A stretch of 64,000 nucleotides of DNA from Acidimicrobiales bacterium. GTDB lineage: Bacteria > Actinomycetota > Acidimicrobiia > Acidimicrobiales > SZUA-35. Location: NCBI GenBank assembly GCA_013003535.1, contig JABDIY010000049.1, positions 124,001 to 188,000 on the forward strand, read 5' to 3'. The notes beneath the pieces are model-generated. The model ran no database searches. It saw only the letters and a program-made list of their open reading frames with translations, and was not told where the DNA came from. Of this stretch, positions 53,407-63,187 are shown in pieces (position 1 is the first letter of the stretch; each line of letters starts with the position of its first letter). A program made the position numbers and the translations under genes.

Positions 53407-53871
53407 ATGAGCGAACGACCATTCAACATCCTTGGCATCCAGCAGGTTGCCTTGGGCGGGCTGGACAAGGCAGCACTCACCGGCCTTTGGACCGGACTCT
53501 TCGGCATTCCCAAAGTTCACGAGTATCGAAGCGAGAGCGAAAACGTCGATGAGGATGTACTGCAACTGGGTTCGGGCGCTCACGCGGTCGAGATCGACCT
53601 GATGCAACCACTCGACGCTGAACGCTCCCCCAAAGTCCACGTTCCTGCCCTGAATCATTTGGGGTTATGGGTCGATGACCTCCCAAAAGCGGTTGCATGG
53701 CTAGGCGAGCAGGGCGTGCGCTTCACTCCGGGCGGAATCCGAAAAGGCGCCAGCGGCAACGATGTTTGCTTCATTCACCCGAAAGGAAGTGAGGATGCCC
53801 CTCGCAGTGGTGAGGGAGTACTTATCGAGCTCGTTCAAGCGCCTCCAGAAGTCATCCTTGCGCTGTCCTGA
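53407..53871 (+). CDS. VOC family (glyoxalase/bleomycin resistance-like) protein
   Basis: A 154-residue protein with paired beta-alpha-beta-beta-beta modules of the vicinal-oxygen-chelate fold. It opens with [20 protein letters not shown], and the second module starts at [19 protein letters not shown]. Metal ligands can be guessed as a histidine in NHLG and the glutamate in LIELVQ; the first-module histidine is replaced (QQVA). The substrate is unknown; methylmalonyl-CoA epimerase-like proteins have a similar start. ATG at 53407, no clear operon partner. Confidence 0.78.
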   Translation: MSERPFNILGIQQVALGGLDKAALTGLWTGLFGIPKVHEYRSESENVDEDVLQLGSGAHAVEIDLMQPLDAERSPKVHVPALNHLGLWVDDLPKAVAWLGEQGVRFTPGGIRKGASGNDVCFIHPKGSEDAPRSGEGVLIELVQAPPEVILALS

Positions 53872-54035
53872 CCAGCGGGTCATCTTGGTCAATACCGTGA
53901 TTGCGCAACCGGTGGGATACATTCGAATTGAATGAAATTGTCCCTTGTGCCGCCCGGCTCCAGACCAATCGCATTGATTGTTCGCTGCTCGTACGTTCGT
54001 GCCGGAAGTGCAATGATCCCAACTAGGAGCTCTCC

Positions 54036-55304
54036 GTGACCGAGACCGTCACCATCACTGACAACAGGACCGGGAAAAGCGTTGAGATACCCATCAAGGA
54101 CGGCGGGGTGGACGCGAAAGCGTTCTCCAAACTGCTGCCGGGAATCTGGTTCTTCGATCCCGGCTTCACCGCTACCGCCAGTACGTCAAGTGCAATCACC
54201 GATCTCGACGGAACCAACGGCATCCTCCGATACCGGGGCTACCCCATCGAACAACTAGCGGAGCAATCGAACTTCCTGGAGGTCTGCTACCTCCTTCTCT
54301 TCGGCGAATTACCCAACGCCGACCAGCTGGAGAACTGGGTCCACGACATCACCTACCACACGTTCATCCACGAGAACATGCGCAAGCGTTTCATGGAGGG
54401 TTTCCACCACGACGCTCACCCCATGGGCATGCTCGTTAGCGCCATCGCCGCCCTCAGCACGTTCTACCCCGAAGCCAAAGACATCCACGACCCGGAGTCC
54501 CGTTACAAGCAAATTAATCGACTGATCTCGAAGGTTCCCACCTTGGCTGCGATGGCCTACCGCGCCAGCGTCGGCCAACCCTTTGTTTACCCGGACAATA
54601 ACCTCAACTATTCAGAGAACTTTCTGTCCATGATGTGGAAAGTGGCAGAACCTAGCTACGAGCCCAACCCGGTTCTTGCCAAGGCCCTCGATACGCTCCT
54701 CATCCTTCACGCCGACCACGAGCAAAACTGTTCCACTACAACGATGCGAGTGGTGGGGTCATCCCATGCCGACCCATACTCAGCAGCAGCGGCCGCAACC
54801 TCAGCGCTATACGGACCTCGCCACGGTGGCGCCAACGAGCAGGTCATACACATGCTCAACGACATCGGGACCTACAAGAACATCGAACCCTTCATAGAGA
54901 GCGTCAAGGCGGGCGAGGGCCGTTTGATGGGGTTCGGCCATCGTGTCTACAAGGCCTACGATCCGCGAGCAGCCATCGTCAAGAAGCAGGCTGACGCCGT
55001 GTTCGACGTGACCGGTCGCAGTCCATTACTAGACATTGCTCTCAAGCTCGAGGAGATCGCACTCAACGACGAGTATTTCAAGAGCCGCAACCTGTACCCC
55101 AACGTCGATTTCTACACCGGCCTCATCTATCAGGCAATGAACATCCCGATGGACATGTTCACCGTGATGTTCACCATTGGTCGGATGCCGGGCTGGCTGA
55201 GCCACTGGCAAGAAATGCTCGAACAGGAACAGCGGATCGCTCGACCCCGTCAGCTCTATATCGGGCCGGGTGAGCGCCAATACGTGCCAGTGGAGAACCG
55301 CTGA
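54036..55304 (+). CDS. gltA: Citrate synthase
   Basis: Catalyses condensation of oxaloacetate and acetyl-CoA, the first step of the TCA cycle. The 422-residue protein has the type II bacterial N-terminal beta region (SVEIPIKDGGVDAKAF), catalytic histidines in LLILHADHEQN and RLMGFGHRVYK, and the catalytic aspartate in NVDFYTG. AGGAG lies 6 nt before the GTG. The 164 bp upstream hold an ATTCGAAT palindrome at about 53932 but no other clear signal. Convergent with the GNAT/ligase gene. Confidence 0.95.
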   Translation: MTETVTITDNRTGKSVEIPIKDGGVDAKAFSKLLPGIWFFDPGFTATASTSSAITDLDGTNGILRYRGYPIEQLAEQSNFLEVCYLLLFGELPNADQLENWVHDITYHTFIHENMRKRFMEGFHHDAHPMGMLVSAIAALSTFYPEAKDIHDPESRYKQINRLISKVPTLAAMAYRASVGQPFVYPDNNLNYSENFLSMMWKVAEPSYEPNPVLAKALDTLLILHADHEQNCSTTTMRVVGSSHADPYSAAAAATSALYGPRHGGANEQVIHMLNDIGTYKNIEPFIESVKAGEGRLMGFGHRVYKAYDPRAAIVKKQADAVFDVTGRSPLLDIALKLEEIALNDEYFKSRNLYPNVDFYTGLIYQAMNIPMDMFTVMFTIGRMPGWLSHWQEMLEQEQRIARPRQLYIGPGERQYVPVENR

Positions 55305-55319
55305 GGTCGAGGCCGCAGG

Positions 55320-57929
55320 TCAAACGGTTCGCATTCCGGCAAGGGGGTTGACCGGCCACTGGCGCAGCGTTACCCGAGCCTCCACCGCAACAACCGTCTC
55401 AGCGGAAACCAGGGTTGGGTTCAAATCAATTTCGGCAATGTTGGGTACGCATTCCGCCAGCACCGACAGCCGTTCAACCAACGGACGAAGCAACTCAGGA
55501 TCATGATCGGTCAGCAATTCCGCCAAACCCGGTGTAAACAGCAACTGATCGATATCGGCCGTGGCAGCCGGAAGAACCATCTGCCCGAATGGCGGAAGGT
55601 CGGCCCGGCCGATACCACCTACGCCGATAAACAGGTGCGACCCGCTCGCAGGCGACTGACTCACCCTGACCCGAAGGTGGGCACCAGTGATCTGCATCGC
55701 CTGCACAATTATCGGTCGGTCGCTGCCCCCGCCCATTCGCCCAAAGGCTCGTTTGAGGTGTTGACGGTGACGAATATCGAGAACTGTCCCACCCGCTTCC
55801 CCGGCTCTGCGCTGGTCTTGCCACGCTGCCTTCAGGGCGACCGGATAACCCAACCTCTCGGCGGCATGACTGGCATCGCGGACATCATGCACGGTGATTG
55901 CTGGCGCAACGGGCAAATCGAAAGCTTCGAATAGCTCCTTCGCATCCGGGTCGGCCACATCGAGAACCCGGACTTCGTGACCAGCTAGGTGGTCACGAAC
56001 CGCCTCGATGACTGCTGCACAGGACTCCGGATCCGCCGCGGGAGTGGGTTCGGCATGGGTGCGGGTCCAGCGGGCATACTCCACCATCCGCCCCAGCGCA
56101 TCCGTGGCCTGTTCGGGGAAGGCGAATGTAGGTGGCGACGCCCCCGATTTGGGTGCGCCGACAAGATTCACTGCGACCACCGGTTTGTCGACAGCTCTGT
56201 CCACGTCGCTCACGATCCGATCGAGTTCGTCTGCGGGAAGGGCCGGTGTAGACACCAAGGCGAGCAGTACCGAATCCACCGAGTCCGAGACTGCCGCCGC
56301 CACGACGGCCCGTTCGAACACTCCCGCATCGGTGGATTGAGAGAGCGAAAGGGTGTCCGCGTCGTCGACCAGCACAGAATCGCCGTGTTCGGAGAAACCG
56401 ACGCCCTCGGTGAAGGCCGACGGCGCCACAACCTCGAGCCCTGCCGCCAGAGCTGCGGTTCGAGCCAGCCGGGCCACGGAGGTGGCATTGGAAACAATGG
56501 CAACCCGGGGTCCCTGCGGCAAAGGTTGAGAGGAGAACAGCTGTACCTGGTCGCCAAGCTCCGAGACCCGATCGACGAGCACGATTCCGCCGGCCCGGGC
56601 CACCGACGCCAGGTTGAGGTCCGCAGGTGCCACCGCCACTACCGGCTTTACGAGACTGATCTGACGGGCCACTTTTACGAAGTTCCGAGGATTCCCGAAG
56701 TTCTCGAGATAGAGCGCCACCACAGTGGTCGGGGTATGGGTGATCCAATACTGGAGCACGTCGTACACCGACACGTCAGCGCGGATACCGGCTGACATGA
56801 ACGTGCTGACCCCGAGCTTCTTGGCAGCGAATTGGTTGAGCAACGCCGCCCCCAACGGGCCCGATTGGGAGAGCAAGCCCACCGATCCGACCGCAGCCTC
56901 AACAGGCAGAAAGTGGGCGGCCAGGGAAACCTCGGCACTGGTGTTGATGACGCCGTAGCTCAGCGGCCCTACCAGTCGGACACCACTTCGCCGCACGAGG
57001 GCCACGAGCTCAGCCAGGCGCTTCTCCCCTTCTGCCCCGACCTCGCTGAAACCTGCCGAAACGACCACGACGGCCTTCACGCCGGCCGCAACGCACTGCT
57101 CCACCGCTTGCAGAACCTTCGGGGCCGGGATGGCAACAATGGCGAGATCTACCGGGTCGTCGAGGTCGGTGATTTGGCCAATCGTGAGAGCACCCAAAAT
57201 CGGTTCGGTGGCGTTTGGGTTGACCGCTACAACCTTGCCGGTGAATCCTCCGGCGAGGATCGACCGCAAGATTTCGTGGCCGGCGGATCCAGGCGCCCTA
57301 CCGGCCCCCACCACCGCAACCGACGTTGGCTCGAAAAATCGAGCCACCGCCTTGCTCCGGGCTTGTTGGTCCCTGGCATCTATCGCGGACTGAGCCTTGG
57401 CAGGATTGGCTATGCCGATCTTCACTGCGATCGCCCCGTCCTCGAACCGTGTGGAAACGTCAAATCCGGCGCTCCTGAAGACGCCCAACATCCGGTAGTT
57501 CTCACTCAGTACGGTGGCGGTGAAGGTAGTGATCCCTTGGGTGCGAGCCCGTTGCGCAAGGTATTCGAGCATGAGCGTTGCCAAGCCACGACCATGGTGC
57601 TCGTCATCCACGAAAAAGGCCACCTCGGCAACGTCACTCCCCTCACCCTCATATCGGGAGACTGCGACCATGTCGTCGTCTAGCAGAGCGATGAAGGCCA
57701 TCCGCGTGGCGTAATCAACGGTAGTGAAATAGTCGACTTCCTTGTCACTGAGTTCGGGCCGGTATCGAAAATACCGGAAGTAGATACTCTCCTGGGACTG
57801 CCGCTTATGGAAGCGTCGCATCCGGTCGGCATCGTCAGGGCGAATGGGCCGAACTTGTACGGTTGCACCGTCCTTCAGCAGTGCGTCGGTCTCCCAGTCA
57901 GATGGATATCCCGGGGGAAGATCGGCCAC
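55320..57929 (-). CDS. GNAT acetyltransferase fused to acyl-CoA synthetase (NDP-forming)-like domains
   Basis: An 869-residue fusion. Residues 15-170 form a GNAT domain (VAFFVDDEHHGRGLATLML is the acetyl-CoA loop). Residues 195-480 are CoA-binding and succinyl-CoA-ligase-like (AVVGAGRAPGSAGHEIL; GLLSQSGPLGAAL), and residues 640-869 an ATP-grasp domain. The fusion resembles the Pat/acetate-CoA-ligase-like family that acetylates proteins such as acetyl-CoA synthetase. GTG start with TAGGCT 6 nt upstream, the promoter lying inside the 3' end of recD. Whether the ligase part is catalytic cannot be judged here. Confidence 0.88.
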   Translation of the reverse strand: MADLPPGYPSDWETDALLKDGATVQVRPIRPDDADRMRRFHKRQSQESIYFRYFRYRPELSDKEVDYFTTVDYATRMAFIALLDDDMVAVSRYEGEGSDVAEVAFFVDDEHHGRGLATLMLEYLAQRARTQGITTFTATVLSENYRMLGVFRSAGFDVSTRFEDGAIAVKIGIANPAKAQSAIDARDQQARSKAVARFFEPTSVAVVGAGRAPGSAGHEILRSILAGGFTGKVVAVNPNATEPILGALTIGQITDLDDPVDLAIVAIPAPKVLQAVEQCVAAGVKAVVVVSAGFSEVGAEGEKRLAELVALVRRSGVRLVGPLSYGVINTSAEVSLAAHFLPVEAAVGSVGLLSQSGPLGAALLNQFAAKKLGVSTFMSAGIRADVSVYDVLQYWITHTPTTVVALYLENFGNPRNFVKVARQISLVKPVVAVAPADLNLASVARAGGIVLVDRVSELGDQVQLFSSQPLPQGPRVAIVSNATSVARLARTAALAAGLEVVAPSAFTEGVGFSEHGDSVLVDDADTLSLSQSTDAGVFERAVVAAAVSDSVDSVLLALVSTPALPADELDRIVSDVDRAVDKPVVAVNLVGAPKSGASPPTFAFPEQATDALGRMVEYARWTRTHAEPTPAADPESCAAVIEAVRDHLAGHEVRVLDVADPDAKELFEAFDLPVAPAITVHDVRDASHAAERLGYPVALKAAWQDQRRAGEAGGTVLDIRHRQHLKRAFGRMGGGSDRPIIVQAMQITGAHLRVRVSQSPASGSHLFIGVGGIGRADLPPFGQMVLPAATADIDQLLFTPGLAELLTDHDPELLRPLVERLSVLAECVPNIAEIDLNPTLVSAETVVAVEARVTLRQWPVNPLAGMRTV

Positions 57930-57935
57930 GCCCTC

Positions 57936-57941
57936 AGCCTA
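57936..57941 (-). promoter_or_regulatory. -10 box of the GNAT/ligase gene (TAGGCT)
   Basis: TAGGCT lies 6 nt before the GTG and overlaps the final codons of recD, so the gene need not depend on recBCD transcription. Confidence 0.45.
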
Positions 57942-59801
57942 GGAGAGTCTGGGGTCCCTACCGATATCCGCACCTTGGAGCAGCCGGGCCAGACCCGTGG
58001 CGCGACGAATAGGCTGCCGTATTGCCGCCTGAACCGACTCCGCGGTGCCCACGATCGTGACCTGGTGTTGGGCCCGAGTGACGCCGGTATACAACATCTC
58101 GCGCGTCAGGATAGGTGAACCTGGCTCGGGCAACGCCACCACGGCATGTTGGAATTCAGACCCCTGGCTCTTGTGGACTGTCATCGCCCACCAGGTGTCT
58201 ACCATCCCGAGTTGCGCCGGAGCGAGTGGCTGAGGATTGGCTGACTCTGGGAAGATAACCGCCCGCTGTTTCCCACTCTGTATGACTACGCCGGTGTCGC
58301 CGTTGAAAAGATTGAGGAGATAGTCGTTTGCCGAAACCATGACTGGCCGGCCAACGTACCACCGGCCTCGAAATGCCGTTTCGGTCACCCCAGCGAGAAC
58401 GGCGCCCTCGATCTCTTTCTGCCAGATGTCTCGACCGTTCGGTCCGCGGCGGGTTGCACAGAGAACCTTCACATCGTTGGCAAGAGTGGCTGCCCGAACT
58501 GCATCGCCCTCCAGCGCAGCATCCAGGCTCAGCTTCCCGGTGGTGACAACCAGATCCAACACCTGCCGACGGTGATGGGGATGTACGAGCGTGATGTCCG
58601 GGTGGAGCGGATCGGCCAGGAGATCCAAAGCCAATTCAGCGTTGCCATGGCGGATGGCGTCAGCGAGGAAAGCGATCCCGGAGCGGGCTTCGAATCGTTT
58701 GGTTGCCGTGAGGCTGACGATGGCCTTCTGGATTCGGCCGCCACTGCCGGTGATGTCGCCCAACACCGCCCCGGCTTCCACACTGGCCAGCTGAAAAGGG
58801 TCACCTACCAGAATGAGCTTCGTGTTGGCGCCAATTGCCGACAACAACCGACTCATCAGCGGAAGCGAAACCATTGAGACCTCGTCAACTACCACAACAT
58901 CTAGTGGGAGCGGACGATCAGGTCCATGCTGGAAGCGGATGCCATCACCTCGTCCAAGCAGCCGATGGACGGTCACCGCCTCGGTCCCGGCGAGGTTGGA
59001 GGCTGCGTCCGGGAGCTCCGCCGCCGCGGCCTGGATCGCCTCCTTCATCCTTCCGGCCGCTTTTCCGGTGGGGGCAGCCAAGCCGATGCGAAGCTCCGGG
59101 TTACCCGCCAGCAGAGCGGCGAGAATTCGAGTAATCGTGAACGTCTTCCCGGTACCGGGACCACCCGAGAGCACGGTGAGCCGGTGGGAGAGAGCGTGAT
59201 CGGCGGCCACCCGTTGCGCCATCTCCAGTGCCGATGAATTGAGCACAGCGACCGATTCCGGATCGAGGGTCGAGGCGGCGGGCGCGGATCGGAGCAGCGA
59301 GTTGAGCGCCGTGGACACAGACTCTTCGTAGTTGAAATAGCGCTGGAGATAGAGAAGGTCGTTGTGGAACACCAGCGGTTGCTTGGGCAGACTGGGAAGG
59401 AGCGGAGAGGCCCCATCGGTGAGAATTTCGGGGATCCGGGCCCTCCTCACCATGGTTCGGAACAGGTTGAGCCAGTCTTCACCTTCGGGCCAAGGGAGGT
59501 CCGACACCTGCGGTGGCGGGGTCTCGTTCTCACGCACTGGAACTGTGGGGCTGTCGACTGCGGCGGTGGTGGCGATCGTGCCAAGGTCCACGCCCACATG
59601 GCCATGCTGGGGCGCTCGGGCGGCCAACGCCGCTCCCAGGACGACCATCCGCTGGTGCTTTCCCTTCAGAACACCGTTGAGCTGCTCGGTGATGAAGTTT
59701 GCAAATGCAACGTCGACGGTCTCCAGCACGCCGGCATCAACAAAGGGCTGGAGGAAACGAACGGCATTCGGCGCCGGCGGCGTGATGTGAGAGCGGCTCA
59801 T
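57939..59801 (-). CDS. recD: Exodeoxyribonuclease V subunit alpha, RecD
   Basis: The fast 5'-3' helicase subunit of RecBCD, acting on double-strand DNA ends. The 620-residue protein has Walker A GGPGTGKTFTITR (near residue 215), Walker B VVVVDEVSM, a GDPFQLASVEAGAVLGD helicase motif and the C-terminal TVHKSQGSEF of motif V. The N-terminal third is the RecD accessory region. Its start overlaps the recB stop (ATGA). The recC-recB-recD order matches other actinobacterial RecBCD operons. Confidence 0.94.
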   Translation of the reverse strand: MSRSHITPPAPNAVRFLQPFVDAGVLETVDVAFANFITEQLNGVLKGKHQRMVVLGAALAARAPQHGHVGVDLGTIATTAAVDSPTVPVRENETPPPQVSDLPWPEGEDWLNLFRTMVRRARIPEILTDGASPLLPSLPKQPLVFHNDLLYLQRYFNYEESVSTALNSLLRSAPAASTLDPESVAVLNSSALEMAQRVAADHALSHRLTVLSGGPGTGKTFTITRILAALLAGNPELRIGLAAPTGKAAGRMKEAIQAAAAELPDAASNLAGTEAVTVHRLLGRGDGIRFQHGPDRPLPLDVVVVDEVSMVSLPLMSRLLSAIGANTKLILVGDPFQLASVEAGAVLGDITGSGGRIQKAIVSLTATKRFEARSGIAFLADAIRHGNAELALDLLADPLHPDITLVHPHHRRQVLDLVVTTGKLSLDAALEGDAVRAATLANDVKVLCATRRGPNGRDIWQKEIEGAVLAGVTETAFRGRWYVGRPVMVSANDYLLNLFNGDTGVVIQSGKQRAVIFPESANPQPLAPAQLGMVDTWWAMTVHKSQGSEFQHAVVALPEPGSPILTREMLYTGVTRAQHQVTIVGTAESVQAAIRQPIRRATGLARLLQGADIGRDPRLS

Positions 59802-62800
59802 CCCACGGCCTCGATCCGCTGGCCGTGATGAAGGAGGTCGCTAAGCCCCACAACCAGCTCCGGAGGGATTGGCCAGGAGAAGACCCCATGAACGGCAGAT
59901 CCGCTGGGGGGTGTCTCAGGACCGATCATCCCCCGGACGAAGAGGTAGGCGGCGCCGCCGAGGTTGGTTGCAGGATCGTAGGTATCGCCCAGCCGCCATC
60001 GCAGGTACCGGTGCAACGCAACCGCATACAGAAGCGCCTGGAGTGGATAGTCATGATGGGCCATCGCTGTTGCCATGTTGGCCTGGGAGTAGTCATGAAG
60101 GACCAGGGGCGATCCGTAAGCACCCAACCGATTTGTTTTGTAGTCAACCACCACATAGCGGTCGTGCCTACCTTCGGCGCTGACGCGAAAGATCCCGTCG
60201 ATCGCTCCGGTGAGGTGGCCGGCAAGATTCACGTTGATGGCGTTGTTGGCAAGCTGCTCGGCCCACTTCCGCAGAGGGCTGACCGGCGGCAGGTGCGCCA
60301 AGATCAGCTGGCCGACGTCGGTTCCCGTGGGGCGACGGCCGGGAGGAACCGACGGCGCCAGCGGAAGCTCGAACGTCATCTCATCGAGAACATTTGTTGA
60401 GTCAAACGACCGCATCGGTCGATTGTCGAACAACGGACCGAGCGGTGTGTCTATGGCGGAAACCAAACCGTGGGTCAGCTCAGCCGGGTCGATCTTCCAG
60501 TTGGACCACGCCACGGCATTGCCCACGTGAGTGGCCAGTTCGCTCTGAAGGTTGGGGGCGGCGAAATCGACGGCTTCCAGAACACCGTGGACCATGGTGC
60601 CGAAGGCAGCACCGCCGGCGATGTTGCCAAGCGGCAAGGGTGAGCCTTGTGCGTCGGAGTCGTCGACGGTGAGACCATCTGGCGTAGCTTCGTCGGTGGC
60701 GCCCTGTTCAGGGCCGACGTCCTGTAGCGCAACGGACGAACCCGATTCCGTGTGGTCACCGGGGTGAATCCGCTTCCCGCTGATGCGGGTGAACGACCAC
60801 CGCTGGGGGTCACGATCGAACACCCGGTCGATGGTGGCAACCCTCAACACCGGAGCTTCTTGACTGGTGGCTCCCAGCCAGCGAGCGGGAGGGCAATTCT
60901 CATCGATCACCGTCACCCGGAATGCACCGTCGGATTCAATTACCCGTGGCTGGAGTGCGGCCATTACCCCCTCGCCGGTTGCAGGAGCCTTCCCTTTGAA
61001 CAAAAGCCGGCTTAGGGGGGCATCGCCTGGCTTGCTGCCAAGGTAAACCACGGACTTGTGTATTGCCCGGGTAACAGCGACGTAGATCAAGCGCAGTTGC
61101 TCTGCTTTTTCTTCGTCTTTGATCAGCGGATCAAGATCTTTGCGCTCCCAAGCTTTGGCCGCTCCGAATATCACCGTCCGCGTGCCGTCGGGCTGGTCGA
61201 AACTGGTGGGTCGCCGGTTCGTTGGTGCCGCGCCAAGACCGACGGCGATGGCGATAGGAAACTCCAATCCCTTTGCCGCATGGACGGTCATGATCTGCAC
61301 GGCGTCGTCGTCGGAGTCGGTGCGACGGGCGAAGAGTTCGGCGTCGGCGTCCTCCTCTACGTCGGTCATGAGCTGTTCCATTCGCTCGACCAGACGATGG
61401 ACCTGCTGCGACGAGCCGTCGCTCTCGAGGAGTTCCCGAATGTGATTGAGATCGGTTAGCGAACGTTCACCTTGGCCGGATTCCAACAGTCGTACGGCGA
61501 CGTCTTTGTACTGCCATATCCGATCGAAAAAGGCGGGAAGGCCCTCTTTCTGTAGAACCTCAGCCCACTCGCTGAACATCACCTGGAGGTCTGCTACGAC
61601 CCCGGCGCCCGGTTGATCGGGTTCGATGCCGTCGAGTTCCTCCCACGTCTTATGACAGAACCAGCCCAACGCCGCCGCCCGCACGAGCCGGGGTCGAGCC
61701 GGTGCCGCGACAGCCTGTAGCAAAGCAAAAAGCTGTGAGGCCGCTTCGGTGGACATGACCGAACCTACGTTGCCGATCACCACCGGCACGCCCGCCTGCG
61801 TCAGCGACCGATGGATAGCGTCTACGTGACCGTGACTTCGGACCAGTACGGCAATATCGCCGGGTTGGATCGCTCGGTGACCTCCGGCGTGGGGGACCTG
61901 TCCGTGCTCAAGGTGCTCTACGACCAGCCTGGCAATGTCGGCACCGGTTGCCTCCTTGGCCGGCTCGGCCGGGATCCTGCTGTTCGAGAAGGCACGAAGT
62001 TCCACCCCTGAAGCCGAATGGCCCCGCACGAGCAGGGGCGATGATTCTTTCTTGCCACTCATCACCGGTTCGAACCCGATTCGCGGGTCCCCAAACGTTG
62101 TGCCCTCGAACAAGCGCTCTGTGCCGGCGAGGAGCACGGGGTCACTCCGGAAGTTGGTACCAAGGGTGAACCGCTCGGCGTCTTTGCTATCGGAAGAGGC
62201 GAGGTACGCCTTGATGTCGGCTCCGCGGAAGCGGTAGATGGACTGCTTGGGGTCTCCGACGGTAATCAGCGTCGCCTCCGTCTTCCCAAACAATGCATCG
62301 AGCATCTCCCATTGGGTGCCGTCGGTATCTTGGAACTCATCGATCAGGGCAACATCGATTCGACTGCGAACTTCGGCCACCGCCCTTTGGCCGGAGCGGG
62401 GGTTCGTCACCAGTTCTCGGGCGGCGATCAGGATGTCGTCGAAACTGAGAACAGCACGGTTGCGGCGGACCATGGTGACTCGGTTGACGACCTCCGCGAC
62501 CACGTCGGCGGATTCGGCCAAGGCGTCGGCGCTCTCCAAGAAATCTTTCGACCTCCGGGTAGCGCGAGCCGTATCGATTTCTGCCCGGGTGGGAGACAGC
62601 ACAGAATCGGGCTTCTTCAGGGCGAGCTGGGCTGCATCAACCACCGTCTTCGGGTCCACCACAGGCAAATGTTGGGTTCCTCGGCGGGCCAGCACGTCTG
62701 CCAGCGCTTCTTCTACAACCACCGTGGTGTCTTCGGTGAGGGTGGCATCGGGGTTGGTGGTCGCGGCCACGCCTTGCTCGCTGAGCAGCGTTTGCGCGAA

Positions 62801-63187
62801 GGAGTGAATGGTGCCAATCGTGGCCGTGTCGAACTCGGCCAGCGACCGCTCGATTCGTCGGAATCGTTCGCTGAGCTCCACGTGGGACCCGGACGTCAAA
62901 TGGAGCAACACCGCATCATCTTCCGCGGCGAGCACCTCCCCGGCCAGGATCTGCCGGAGCGCCTCGGCGGCATGGGCAAGCCGACCGCGAATTCGATCTC
63001 GAAGTTCTGCCGCCGCAGCCTTGGTGAAGGTGACAACCAGAATCCGACTGATCGGGACATCCTGCTCAGCAACGTAACGGGTGACGAGGGCCGCGATGCT
63101 GTACGTCTTGCCGGTCCCGGCACTGGCCTCGAGGAGCATCCGACCCGCTGGAAGCGGGTCGGTGAGTGCGAAGCGTTGTGATCTCAC
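59798..63187 (-). CDS. recB: Exodeoxyribonuclease V subunit beta, RecB
   Basis: Helicase-nuclease subunit of RecBCD. Walker A is ASAGTGKTYSIA near the N-terminus, Walker B is LIDEFQDTDGTQWE, and motifs around VGDPKQSIYRFRGAD and MTVHAAKGLEFPIA are intact. The C-terminal nuclease domain is present (GAIDGIFRVS with VVVDYKTNRL). The GTG at 63187, about 1129 residues, is preferred over the 63376 frame start because GAGGTG lies upstream and it overlaps the recC stop as GTGA. recB is of normal length for the family. Confidence 0.94.
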   Translation of the reverse strand: MRSQRFALTDPLPAGRMLLEASAGTGKTYSIAALVTRYVAEQDVPISRILVVTFTKAAAAELRDRIRGRLAHAAEALRQILAGEVLAAEDDAVLLHLTSGSHVELSERFRRIERSLAEFDTATIGTIHSFAQTLLSEQGVAATTNPDATLTEDTTVVVEEALADVLARRGTQHLPVVDPKTVVDAAQLALKKPDSVLSPTRAEIDTARATRRSKDFLESADALAESADVVAEVVNRVTMVRRNRAVLSFDDILIAARELVTNPRSGQRAVAEVRSRIDVALIDEFQDTDGTQWEMLDALFGKTEATLITVGDPKQSIYRFRGADIKAYLASSDSKDAERFTLGTNFRSDPVLLAGTERLFEGTTFGDPRIGFEPVMSGKKESSPLLVRGHSASGVELRAFSNSRIPAEPAKEATGADIARLVVEHLEHGQVPHAGGHRAIQPGDIAVLVRSHGHVDAIHRSLTQAGVPVVIGNVGSVMSTEAASQLFALLQAVAAPARPRLVRAAALGWFCHKTWEELDGIEPDQPGAGVVADLQVMFSEWAEVLQKEGLPAFFDRIWQYKDVAVRLLESGQGERSLTDLNHIRELLESDGSSQQVHRLVERMEQLMTDVEEDADAELFARRTDSDDDAVQIMTVHAAKGLEFPIAIAVGLGAAPTNRRPTSFDQPDGTRTVIFGAAKAWERKDLDPLIKDEEKAEQLRLIYVAVTRAIHKSVVYLGSKPGDAPLSRLLFKGKAPATGEGVMAALQPRVIESDGAFRVTVIDENCPPARWLGATSQEAPVLRVATIDRVFDRDPQRWSFTRISGKRIHPGDHTESGSSVALQDVGPEQGATDEATPDGLTVDDSDAQGSPLPLGNIAGGAAFGTMVHGVLEAVDFAAPNLQSELATHVGNAVAWSNWKIDPAELTHGLVSAIDTPLGPLFDNRPMRSFDSTNVLDEMTFELPLAPSVPPGRRPTGTDVGQLILAHLPPVSPLRKWAEQLANNAINVNLAGHLTGAIDGIFRVSAEGRHDRYVVVDYKTNRLGAYGSPLVLHDYSQANMATAMAHHDYPLQALLYAVALHRYLRWRLGDTYDPATNLGGAAYLFVRGMIGPETPPSGSAVHGVFSWPIPPELVVGLSDLLHHGQRIEAVG

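Noticed and set aside
56832-57683. A 283-residue plus-strand open frame opposite the GNAT/ligase fusion
   Set aside because: The minus-strand gene is continuous with clear domains; the plus frame looks like a shadow.
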